A stretch of DNA of 64,000 nucleotides. Origin: JAICJC01 sp963757605 (GTDB taxonomy: Bacteria > Actinomycetota > Thermoleophilia > Gaiellales > JAICJC01). Under the pieces are notes generated by a model. That model had not been told where the DNA came from and did no database searches. It worked only from the letters and a program-made list of their open reading frames with translations. The stretch spans positions 496,001 through 560,000 of the forward strand of contig CAVWSF010000005.1 of assembly GCA_963757605.1 (NCBI GenBank), written 5' to 3'. Made by a program: the position numbers and the translations under genes. This document shows positions 43,799-51,035 of the stretch, piece by piece; the stretch's first letter is position 1, and each line of letters begins with the position of its first letter.

Positions 43799-44352
43799 CG
43801 CTCGTCAAGATCTGCGGCCTCATGCGCCCCGACGACGTGGACGCAGCCGTCGACGCGGGCGCCGACCTGGTCGGCTTCATCCTCGTCGAGGGCACGCCCC
43901 GCTACCTGGAGCCCGACCGCGCCCGCGCCCTGGCGGCCCGCGTCCCCGACCGCGTGCGCACCGTCGCGGTCGTGGGGGTGTCAGGTAGCGCTCCTGTCGA
44001 GGGGTTCGATCTGACACAGACCTATGACACGCCGGCGCAGTTTCGTGACGTGATCGTCGCCAGCCGGGGCGGATTGCCGCAAGATGTGCCCGACGGCGTG
44101 CCCGTGCTGCTCGACCTGCCATTTGGCTCTCGCCCGAACGCCGATGAGCTCGACGCGCACTGGGCCCGGGCCGCGGAGGCGCGCCAGCCGGTGATCCTGG
44201 CCGGGAGCCTCGACCCCGGGAACGTCGCCGACGCCGTGCGGGCCGCGCGGCCGTGGGCCGTCGACACCGCCCGCGGCGTCGAGACCGCGCCCGGCGTGAA
44301 GGACCATGCCCTCATCCGCACGTTCGTCCGCAACGCCACGGGGGCCGCATGA
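43795..44352 (+). CDS. trpF: Phosphoribosylanthranilate isomerase, divergent middle
   Basis: Isomerises phosphoribosylanthranilate, 185 residues (relatives about 200). The catalytic Cys is in VKICGLMRPDDVDAAVDAGA, and the C-terminal QPVILAGSLDPGNVADAVRA and GVETAPGVKDHALIRTFV are normal. The middle (about residues 62-115) lacks the common QLHG and GGTG loop motifs; instead it reads FDLTQTYDTPAQFRDVIVAS and VLLDLPFGSRPNADELDAHW. Base composition dips over the same stretch (43980-44130). Confidence 0.88.
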   Translation: MTLVKICGLMRPDDVDAAVDAGADLVGFILVEGTPRYLEPDRARALAARVPDRVRTVAVVGVSGSAPVEGFDLTQTYDTPAQFRDVIVASRGGLPQDVPDGVPVLLDLPFGSRPNADELDAHWARAAEARQPVILAGSLDPGNVADAVRAARPWAVDTARGVETAPGVKDHALIRTFVRNATGAA

Positions 44353-45512
44353 GCTCGATGCCCGACCCCCGTGGGCGGTTCGGCGACTTCGGCGGCCGCT
44401 TCGTGCCCGAGACCGTGATGGGCGCGCTCGACGAGCTGGCCGCCGGCTACGAGGCGGCTCGCGCCGACCCCGCCTTCGCCGCCGATCTCGAGCGCCTCGG
44501 CCGCGACTACGTCGGCCGCCCGTCCCCCCTCTACCTGGCCGAGCGGCTGGGCGAGGAGTCGGGCGCGCAGATCTGGCTGAAGCGCGAGGACCTGAACCAC
44601 ACAGGCGCGCACAAGATCAACAACGCCGTCGGCCAGGCGCTCCTCGCCGTCCGGCTCGGCAAGCGCCGCATCGTCGCCGAGACCGGCGCGGGCCAGCACG
44701 GCGTCGCCACCGCGACCGTCTGCGCGCGCTTCGGCCTCGAGTGCCACGTCTACATGGGCGAGGAGGACATCCGCCGCCAGCACCCCAACGTCGTTCGCAT
44801 GCGCATGCTCGGCGCCGAGCTGATCCCGGTGACGTCGGGCTCGGCGACGCTGAAGGATGCGATGAACGAGGCCATCCGCGACTGGATCACCAACGTCGAG
44901 ACCACCCACTACCTGATCGGCTCGGCCGCCGGCCCCCACCCCTACCCCATGCTGGTGCGCGACCTCCAGGCCGTGATCGGGCGCGAGGCCCGCGAGCAGA
45001 TCCTGGAGCGCGAGGGGCGGCTACCCGACGCCCTGTGCGCCTGCGTCGGCGGCGGCTCGAACGCGATCGGCCTCTTCCACCCCTTCCTCGACGACGCCGG
45101 CGTCGCCCTATGGGGCGCCGAGGCCGGCGGCGACGAGCACGGCGACGCGGCGACGCTCTCGCACGGGCGCGTCTCCGTGCTCCACGGCTCGCGCTCGTAC
45201 GTGCTCGCCGACGCCGACGGCCAGGTGCTCGAGTCGCACTCGATCTCGGCGGGCCTCGACTACCCGGGCGTCGGCCCCGAGCACGCCTACCTGAAGGACG
45301 CCGGCCGGGCCCGCTATGAGCCGGTGACCGACGCCGAGGCCCTGGCCGCCTTCCACCTGACCTGCGTCAAGGAGGGGATCATCCCCGCGCTCGAGTCGGC
45401 CCACGCCGTCGCCCTGGCCCTCCGGCACGCGCGGGCCGGCGAGGTGTGGCTGGTCGGCCTCTCCGGCCGCGGCGACAAGGACGTCGACACCGTCGAGGCG
45501 CTCGAGCGGTGA
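44349..45512 (+). CDS. trpB: Tryptophan synthase subunit beta
   Basis: PLP enzyme joining indole and serine, 387 residues. FGGRFVPETVMGALDELAAG, PLP lysine in NHTGAHKINNAVGQALLA, GAGQHGVATATVCARFGLEC, phosphate-binding CVGGGSNAIGLFHPF, and the C-terminal GLSGRGDKDVDTVEALE. ATG 44349 overlaps the trpF stop. This is the TrpB1 type; a TrpB2 homologue is encoded at 60868-62244. Confidence 0.97.
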   Translation: MSSMPDPRGRFGDFGGRFVPETVMGALDELAAGYEAARADPAFAADLERLGRDYVGRPSPLYLAERLGEESGAQIWLKREDLNHTGAHKINNAVGQALLAVRLGKRRIVAETGAGQHGVATATVCARFGLECHVYMGEEDIRRQHPNVVRMRMLGAELIPVTSGSATLKDAMNEAIRDWITNVETTHYLIGSAAGPHPYPMLVRDLQAVIGREAREQILEREGRLPDALCACVGGGSNAIGLFHPFLDDAGVALWGAEAGGDEHGDAATLSHGRVSVLHGSRSYVLADADGQVLESHSISAGLDYPGVGPEHAYLKDAGRARYEPVTDAEALAAFHLTCVKEGIIPALESAHAVALALRHARAGEVWLVGLSGRGDKDVDTVEALER

Positions 45513-46255
45513 AGCTCGCGACGCCGGTCGTCTCGATCTACCTGATGGCCGACGCCGACCTGGTCGAGCTGGCCGAGGCGGCCGTGCGCGGCGGGGCCGG
45601 CCTGCTCGAGATCGGCATCCCCTTCTCCGACCCGCTCGCCGACGGGCCCACCGTCCAGCGGGCCGGCCAGCGCGCGCTCCGAAACGGGATGACGACCCCG
45701 CGGGCGCTCGAGCTCCTGGCGGAGGTGCGGGCGCGCGTCCCCGTTCCGCTCGTGCCGATGACCTACGCCAGCCCCGTCATGGCCTACGGCGAAGAGCGCT
45801 TCTGCGCCGACGCCGCGGCCGCGGGCGCCAACGGGCTGATCGTCCCCGACGTCCCCGCCGACGAGGCCGGTGCGCTGGCGGACGCCTGCGGCGAGCACGG
45901 GCTCGACCTCGTGCCGCTGCTCGCGCCCACCTCGGCCGACGAGCGGATCGAGATCGCCTGCGCGCGGGCCGGCGGGTTCGTCTATCTCGTCTCCGTCGCC
46001 GGGACGACCGGCGCGCGCGAGCAGGCCTCCGACCGCGTCGCCGGCTTGATCGCCCGCGTCCGCCCCCGCACCGCGCTCCCGCTCCTCGTCGGATTCGGCA
46101 TCTCGACCGCCGCCCACGTGCGAGCCGTGCTCGACGCCGGCGGGGACGGCGTCGTCATCGGCTCACGCGCGCTCGAGGTGGCCGAGAAGGGCGGCGCGCC
46201 CGCGCTCGAGGCCTTCGTCGCCGACGTCGCAAGCGCGCTCCCCGTCTCGAACTGA
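45509..46255 (+). CDS. trpA: Tryptophan synthase subunit alpha
   Basis: Releases indole from indole-3-glycerol phosphate, 248 residues. Catalytic Glu and Asp in LLEIGIPFSDPLADGPTVQR, loop GLIVPDVPADEAGALADACG, phosphate site LVGFGISTAAHVRAVLDAGG. Slightly short at the N terminus: starts VKLATPVVSIYLMADADLVE, where relatives read YITAGDP. GTG 45509 overlaps the trpB stop. Last gene of the operon. Confidence 0.95.
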   Translation: MKLATPVVSIYLMADADLVELAEAAVRGGAGLLEIGIPFSDPLADGPTVQRAGQRALRNGMTTPRALELLAEVRARVPVPLVPMTYASPVMAYGEERFCADAAAAGANGLIVPDVPADEAGALADACGEHGLDLVPLLAPTSADERIEIACARAGGFVYLVSVAGTTGAREQASDRVAGLIARVRPRTALPLLVGFGISTAAHVRAVLDAGGDGVVIGSRALEVAEKGGAPALEAFVADVASALPVSN

Positions 46256-46273
46256 CCGCCAATCGGGACTCGC

Positions 46274-46279
46274 TACGCT
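46274..46279 (+). promoter_or_regulatory. Putative -10 box (TACGCT) of the response-regulator gene
   Basis: TACGCT plus 6 nt before ATG 46286: leaderless layout directly after the trp operon. Confidence 0.4.
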
Positions 46280-46285
46280 CTGCAC

Positions 46286-46963
46286 ATGCACATCCTGGTT
46301 GTCGAGGACGACGCGCCGCTTGCGAAGATCGTGAAGAAGTCGCTCGAATCGGGCGGCCACACCGTGGACGTCGCGGTCGACGGCCAGGAGGGCCTCGACC
46401 TGGGACGGCAGCGGAGCCACGACGCGGTCGTGCTCGACATCCAGCTTCCCAAGGTGAACGGCATGGACGTGTGCCGGAAGCTGCGCGAGGACGGAAACGC
46501 CGTCCCGATCATCATGCTCACCGCCCGCGGCGCGGTCGCCGACCGCATCGATGGGCTCGACGCCGGCGCCGACGACTACCTGCCGAAGCCCTTCTCGCTC
46601 GCCGAGCTCCAGGCCCGCCTGCGCGCGCTCTCGCGCCGCGGCCGCCCGAACGGCACCGAGGTGCTCGAGGCCGGCCCGCTCACGCTCGACCCGGCCGCCC
46701 GCGAGCTGCGCGTGAACGGCGCGGTGGTCGAGATGACCGGCACCGAGCTGGCGCTCCTCGAGCACCTGATGCAGAACGCCGGGGTCGTGCTCTCGCGCGA
46801 CCAGCTCCGCGAGCACGTGTGGGGCGACGGGCCCGAGCCGACCTCGAACGTCGTCGACATCTACGTGCACTACGTGCGCCGGAAGCTGCGCGCGGCCGGC
46901 GTCGCGGACGATCCCATCCGCACCGTCCGCGGCCTCGGTTACGCCTTCCGCCGGCAAGAGTAA
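46286..46963 (+). CDS. Response regulator, OmpR/PhoB family
   Basis: Two-component DNA-binding regulator of 225 residues. The receiver domain has Glu7-Asp8-Asp9, phosphoacceptor Asp51 (AVVLDIQLPKVNGMDVC), Thr in IIMLTARGAV and Lys in YLPKPFSLAEL. The C-terminal winged helix has TGTELALLEHLMQNAGVVLS, SRDQLREHVWG and the ending VRGLGYAFRR. Its kinase is the next gene, but repeat element D sits between them. Confidence 0.95.
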   Translation: MHILVVEDDAPLAKIVKKSLESGGHTVDVAVDGQEGLDLGRQRSHDAVVLDIQLPKVNGMDVCRKLREDGNAVPIIMLTARGAVADRIDGLDAGADDYLPKPFSLAELQARLRALSRRGRPNGTEVLEAGPLTLDPAARELRVNGAVVEMTGTELALLEHLMQNAGVVLSRDQLREHVWGDGPEPTSNVVDIYVHYVRRKLRAAGVADDPIRTVRGLGYAFRRQE

Positions 46964-46965
46964 TC

Positions 46966-47167
46966 CAGGTGGTCGACCCCTGATCGCCGTGACGTTCTGG
47001 GCGCCGAGAACCGAGCAGCGCAAGGACGCAGGGAGGCCCAATAGCCAGCCTATTGGGCCGACCGAGGACGCCGCGATGCGACGGTTCGCAGGCGCAGCCC
47101 CGCCGGCGCGGGCTGGCCATACACCGCTGCGCGTCCAGGCGCGCGGGGATCAGGGGTCGACCACCTG
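46966..47167 (+). repeat. Intergenic structured element, copy D (202 bp) with perfect 20-bp ends
   Basis: Left arm 46966-46985 and right arm 47148-47167 are exact reverse complements (CAGGTGGTCGACCCCTGATC), unrelated to the ends of the other copies. The core is the same: GAGAACCGAGCAGCGCAAGG, then ACGCAGG, a tip hairpin GGCCCAATAG/CTATTGGGCC (closing A-T changed to G-C relative to copies A-C), GACCGAGGACGCCGCG and CGACGGTTCGCA. It starts 2 nt after the regulator's stop and ends on the base before the kinase ATG. It lacks the ATGAGTGACC hairpin of A and C. Confidence 0.8.
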
Positions 47168-48367
47168 ATGTTCAGCAAGGCACGGTTCCGCCTGACCGCG
47201 TGGTACGCCGGCGTGCTGGCGGCCTTCCTCGTGGTGCTCGGCACCGCGGTCTACCTGGTCGAGAAGCATCAGCTGCTCTCGAACGTGAACCACGGCCTGC
47301 ACGTGCAGGCCGGCAGGATAGAGGCCAGCTTCCTCGCAGGCGGGCTCGACCGCATCATCGCCGTGTCCGACACCGCGCCGTCGGCCTACACCGTCTCGGT
47401 GACCGACGCCACCGGCGAGACCTCGAGCCACGATGCCATCAACCAGGCCTCCGCCCGCGCCGCCCTCATCGAGGGAACTGACATGCGGACGGTGTCGGCG
47501 CCCGGCGGCTCGCTGCGCGTGCTCTCCGAGCGGATCAGCCCCACGCTCGTGCTCCAAGTGGCGCGGTCGCTCGAGCCCGAGCAGGAGGCGCTCGACCATC
47601 TGCTCTACGTGCTGCTCCTCGGCGGCGGCGCCGCGATCGTCATCGCCGCCATCGGCGGCTGGTTCCTGGCGGGGAAGGCGCTGGCGCCGGTGCAGCAGGC
47701 CTTCGAGCGCCAGAACGTCTTCGTCGCCGACGCGAGCCACGAGCTGCGGACGCCGCTCGCCGTGATCCGCGCCAACGCCGAGTTCCTCCAGGACCGAGAG
47801 CCGGCGAGCGAGGAGGCGTCCGAGATCGTGTCGGAGACCGACCGGCTGTCGTCGCTCGTCGACTCGCTGCTCGCCGTCGCGCGCGGCGACCAGAACGGCG
47901 CAGTCACCTACGACGAGCTCGACCTCGGCGCCGTGGTCGAGGGCTCGGCCGTGTCGATGCGCTCGCTGGCCGCCGAGCGCGGTGTCGCCCTCGACATCTC
48001 GGCCACGCCGGAGCTGCGCGTGCGCGGAAGCCGCGAGCAGCTGCGCCAACTGGTCGTCATCCTGGTCGACAACGCGCTTCGCTACACCGGCGAGGGCGGG
48101 CGCGTGGAGGTGGACGTCGCGGGCCGCGACGGCTCGGCCGTGATGGCCGTGACCGACACCGGGATCGGAATCCCGGCCGATGCGCTCGGCCACGTGTTCG
48201 AGCGCTTCTACCGCGCCGACGAGGCGCGCAACCGCGACTCCGGCGGCGCCGGCCTGGGGCTTGCGATCGCGGAGAAGCTGGTCGCGGAGCACGGCGGCCG
48301 GATGGCCGCCGAGAGCACGCCCGGCGAGGGCTCGACCTTCACGGTGACGCTGCCGCTGGTGCGCTGA
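47168..48367 (+). CDS. Sensor histidine kinase
   Basis: Membrane kinase of 399 residues. Two membrane helices (AWYAGVLAAFLVVLGTAVYL and LLYVLLLGGGAAIVIAAIGG) flank an extracytoplasmic sensor of about 110 residues. Then come the H-box FVADASHELRTPLAVIRANA, N-box LVVILVDNALRYTGEG, G1 VTDTGIGIP, F-box FERFYRADEA and G2 GGAGLGLAIAEKLV. HAMP-like linker is short. The ATG directly follows element D, with no Shine-Dalgarno. Pairs with the upstream regulator. Its 3' end overlaps the convergent MFS gene by 29 nt. Confidence 0.94.
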   Translation: MFSKARFRLTAWYAGVLAAFLVVLGTAVYLVEKHQLLSNVNHGLHVQAGRIEASFLAGGLDRIIAVSDTAPSAYTVSVTDATGETSSHDAINQASARAALIEGTDMRTVSAPGGSLRVLSERISPTLVLQVARSLEPEQEALDHLLYVLLLGGGAAIVIAAIGGWFLAGKALAPVQQAFERQNVFVADASHELRTPLAVIRANAEFLQDREPASEEASEIVSETDRLSSLVDSLLAVARGDQNGAVTYDELDLGAVVEGSAVSMRSLAAERGVALDISATPELRVRGSREQLRQLVVILVDNALRYTGEGGRVEVDVAGRDGSAVMAVTDTGIGIPADALGHVFERFYRADEARNRDSGGAGLGLAIAEKLVAEHGGRMAAESTPGEGSTFTVTLPLVR

Positions 48368-49568
48368 CCGGCGGGCGCCGCACCGACGGCGTGAGCGTGG
48401 CGACGACGGCGATCGCGAACATGCCGGCCGCGAGCGCCCACACCGCCTCCTCCGGGCCGAGCCGGTCGAGCAGCAGGCCGCCGACGAGCGACCCGAGCGG
48501 GATCGCCCCGTAGGCCGCCGTCATCTGCACGGCCTGCACCCGCCCCAGGAGCGCCGGCGGGGTGAGCCGCATCTCGAGGCTCCCGAGGACGACGTTCCAC
48601 GCGGGCCCGACGAAGGCCATGCCGGCGCCGGCGGTGGCGAGCGCGACCGGCTTCGGCACCAGGGCGACGACGGGCAGGAGCCCGGCCCACACCCAGTTGG
48701 CGCCGATCACGACCGCACCCGCGGGCAGCCGCCGGCCCAGCCAGGCGGCGGCCGCCGCGCCCGCGAGCCCGCCCAGCCCCCACCCGGCCAGGATCAGCCC
48801 GACGACGGCCGGGGAGGCGCCGTGCGCCTGGGCGACGACGATGATGGCCAGCGTCGTAGCCTGGAAGAGGCCGTTCGAGCCGGCCACGATCAGCGTGGTC
48901 GAGCGCAGGAACGGCTGCCGCCAGAGCCAGCCCAGCCCGTCGACCATCTCGGCCCACGGGTGGCGCCGCTCGCCGGCCGCCTCGGCGACCAGCGGCCGCC
49001 GGATGGCGGCGAGCGTGACGAGCGAGCCGCCGTAGGAGGCCGCGTCGGCCGCGAACGGCACCGCCCGACCGAGGCCGAAGAGCGCGCCGCCGAGCGGCTG
49101 GCCGAGCAGCCCGGCGCCGCGGACGCGGGCCTCGTTCTGGGCCAGCGCCGGCTCGAGCTGCCGTGACGGGACGAGGAGCTGAATGGCCGAGAGCTCGGCG
49201 AGGTTGAAGATGACGGTGAGGCAGCCCTCGGCCGCCGCGGCTGCGATCAGGAAGGCGAGGGGCGGATCGCCGGCCGCGACCGCCACGGCGACGCCGGCCA
49301 GTACGACGAGGCGGCCCGCGTCGCAGGCCATCATCGTCCGGCGGCGGTCGACCCGGTCGACGAGGACCCCGGCCGGAAGCTGGAGGACGAGGTACGGGAT
49401 CGTGGCCGCGAACCCCACGACCCCCGCGGCGGCGGGCGAGCCCGTCAGCGCCAGCACGAGGAGCGGATAGGCGATCGTCGACGCCCGGGAGCCGAGCGCC
49501 GAGGCCGCCTGGCCGGTCCACAGGAGCTGGAAGTCGCGGTTTCGCCACAGCGACGCCGGCTCAGGCAC
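48339..49568 (-). CDS. Major facilitator superfamily transporter (MFS, drug-efflux-like)
   Basis: About 12 membrane helices in 409 residues. LVLQLPAGVLVDRVDRRRTM is the MFS loop motif; the opening LWRNRDFQLLWTGQAASALG is typical of the enterobactin-exporter/macrolide-efflux-like group. Substrate unknown. Same strand and overlapping (8 nt) with the DUF4097 gene upstream, so it may be the last gene of that operon. Confidence 0.9.
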   Translation of the reverse strand: MPEPASLWRNRDFQLLWTGQAASALGSRASTIAYPLLVLALTGSPAAAGVVGFAATIPYLVLQLPAGVLVDRVDRRRTMMACDAGRLVVLAGVAVAVAAGDPPLAFLIAAAAAEGCLTVIFNLAELSAIQLLVPSRQLEPALAQNEARVRGAGLLGQPLGGALFGLGRAVPFAADAASYGGSLVTLAAIRRPLVAEAAGERRHPWAEMVDGLGWLWRQPFLRSTTLIVAGSNGLFQATTLAIIVVAQAHGASPAVVGLILAGWGLGGLAGAAAAAWLGRRLPAGAVVIGANWVWAGLLPVVALVPKPVALATAGAGMAFVGPAWNVVLGSLEMRLTPPALLGRVQAVQMTAAYGAIPLGSLVGGLLLDRLGPEEAVWALAAGMFAIAVVATLTPSVRRPPVSAPAAASP

Positions 49569-50337
49569 CCGCCGCGCTCGCCTCCTCGGCCCGGCGCAGG
49601 TCGATGTCGCCGCTCATCGAGCTGGCGCGCAGCTCGATATCGGTGCGCCCGCCGGCCGGCGCGCTGTCGGACACGGGCAGGTCGGACGAGACCTCACCCG
49701 ACATGGAGCTGGCGTCGATCCAGAGCGTGGCGCCGGTCCGCACGCTGGCGACGATGTCGCCCGACATGGTGCGCAGCTCGACCGTGCCCGCCGCCAGCCG
49801 CTCGACCCGCAGGTCGCCCGACATCGTGTGGGCCGACACGGCCCCGGCCGCCTCGTCGAGCACGACGTCGCCGGACATGGTGTTGGCGTTGGCGCGCCCC
49901 GTGGCGAGGCCGACCGAGACGTCGCCGGAGGCCGTCTTCACGTCGATGTCGGCGGCCGCTTCGACGACCACGTCGCCCGAGGCGGTCTTGGTCGAGAACG
50001 CGCCGGCCCGACCGCGCAGCTCGACGTCGGCGGATGCCGTCTTGGCGTCCACGGCGGCGCCGTGCGGGCAGCGGATCCGCACGAGCATCTCCGGCTCGTT
50101 CCAGCCGAAGAGGCGCGGCCGGCGCGGGATCTCGATCACGACGCGGTGGCCGTCGCCCGTCGGGCGCAGCTCCTGGCGGGCGCTCTCGACGGCGGCCCGG
50201 GCGGCATCGCCCCCATCGAGCGGCTCGATCTCGACGGTCGTCTCGTCGGTCTCGGCTGTCTCGATCTCGACCCGGCCGGCCTGGACGCGGATGTCGAGGT
50301 CGAGCGGCCCGGGGGTGTGGTGGGTGGTGGTCGGCAT
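49561..50337 (-). CDS. DUF4097 beta-repeat protein
   Basis: Protein of 258 residues with a right-handed beta-repeat. At least eight units of T(A/M)SG(D/E)(V/I/L) occur at about 18-20-residue spacing (TASADVELRG, TASGDVVVEA, TASGDVSVGL, TMSGDVVLDE, TMSGDLRVER, TMSGDIVASV, SMSGEVSSDL, SMSGDIDLRR). ATG 50337 follows AAGGAG; no signal peptide. DUF4097 proteins are often linked to envelope stress or anti-sigma systems; the role here is unknown. Third gene after the RHH regulator and a 52-residue ORF. Confidence 0.85.
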   Translation of the reverse strand: MPTTTHHTPGPLDLDIRVQAGRVEIETAETDETTVEIEPLDGGDAARAAVESARQELRPTGDGHRVVIEIPRRPRLFGWNEPEMLVRIRCPHGAAVDAKTASADVELRGRAGAFSTKTASGDVVVEAAADIDVKTASGDVSVGLATGRANANTMSGDVVLDEAAGAVSAHTMSGDLRVERLAAGTVELRTMSGDIVASVRTGATLWIDASSMSGEVSSDLPVSDSAPAGGRTDIELRASSMSGDIDLRRAEEASAAGA

Positions 50338-50359
50338 CGTGAGGCTCCTTAGGTGGTGT

Positions 50360-50518
50360 CTATGCACGGGCGACGACGGTGCGGACGGCGCGGCGCACGC
50401 GGCGCCGGACCGGAGCCGACGGCTCGACGTGCGACGCCACGTGGTGGACGCGCGGCGAACGGGCCGGCTCGAGCTTCGAGAGCTCGGTCGCGGGCAGGCG
50501 CAGGTCTGTGCTGGTCAT
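50360..50518 (-). CDS. Small basic protein between the RHH regulator and DUF4097 gene
   Basis: A 52-residue ORF, MTSTDLRLPATELSKLEPAR at the start and an Arg-rich C terminus (VRRRVRRAVRTVVARA). ATG 50518 is preceded by AAGGGGGATCGAG, a good ribosome site, and it lies tightly between two co-directional genes (14 nt and 22 nt gaps). It is probably translated; function unknown. Confidence 0.6.
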   Translation of the reverse strand: MTSTDLRLPATELSKLEPARSPRVHHVASHVEPSAPVRRRVRRAVRTVVARA

Positions 50519-50532
50519 CTCGATCCCCCTTC

Positions 50533-50967
50533 TCATCCGGAGTAGCCGCGGAGGCGGTTTCCGACCGTGCGCCGGCCGAGGCCGGCCGAGATCGTGCGCA
50601 CGAGCCAGGTGTTCAGCGAGACGCCCTCGCGCCCCGCAGCGGACTCGGCCTGGCCCTTCAGCCGCTCCGAGAGCCGCAGCGTCACCCGGGCCGACGTGTC
50701 GTCGTCGGCGGGCTGCGAGGCCGGGTCGTCGCCGACGTATGCCAGCTGGACGTCGCCGCCGCTCAGACGGACGTCGATCCGGCCGCTGGGCAGCTGCGCG
50801 GTGAGCTCCATCGCCGCCTCCTGAAGCGCGTCGAGCAGGTGCACCCGCACCGAGGACTCGACGGCGCGCGCGAGCCGGTCCGCCGCCTCGACGATCGCCT
50901 GATCGCCCAGGGCGGCGGCCGCGGCGAGGTCGGCCCGCAGTCCATCGACAAATCGTGAAGTCTCCAT
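50533..50967 (-). CDS. Ribbon-helix-helix type regulator (HicB/Arc-like C terminus)
   Basis: 144-residue protein. The C-terminal part SARVTLRLSERLKGQAESAA followed by GVSLNTWLVRTISAGLGR is a ribbon-helix-helix DNA-binding domain. The N-terminal 90 residues are Ala-rich and helical, with a beta segment SGRIDVRLSGGDVQL. It heads the DUF4097 operon and probably autoregulates it: several TGACRTCA sites overlap its promoter. The ATG coincides with the predicted transcript start. Confidence 0.78.
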   Translation of the reverse strand: METSRFVDGLRADLAAAAALGDQAIVEAADRLARAVESSVRVHLLDALQEAAMELTAQLPSGRIDVRLSGGDVQLAYVGDDPASQPADDDTSARVTLRLSERLKGQAESAAGREGVSLNTWLVRTISAGLGRRTVGNRLRGYSG

Positions 50968-50973
50968 GACGTC

Positions 50974-51002
50974 ATTGTGACATCACTACTGCTGTCTGTC
51001 AA
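50974..51002 (-). promoter_or_regulatory. Promoter of the RHH-DUF4097 operon with operator-like repeats
   Basis: On the minus strand: -35 TTGACA (50997-51002), 17-nt spacer, -10 CACAAT (50974-50979), 6 nt to ATG 50967. Palindrome TGACGTCA at 50967-50974 and the related TGACATCA at 50978-50985 overlap the -10 and start, and TGTCA repeats overlap the -35. These are likely binding sites of the RHH protein, a type that binds such short repeats. Confidence 0.6.
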
Positions 51003-51022
51003 ATGTCATCCGCACATCTGGG

Positions 51023-51028
51023 TACCCT
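51023..51028 (+). promoter_or_regulatory. Putative -10 box (TACCCT) of the leucine-degradation operon
   Basis: TACCCT lies 7 nt before GTG 51036. The upstream region is shared with the divergent RHH operon promoter. Confidence 0.35.
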
Positions 51029-51035
51029 TGGGCCC

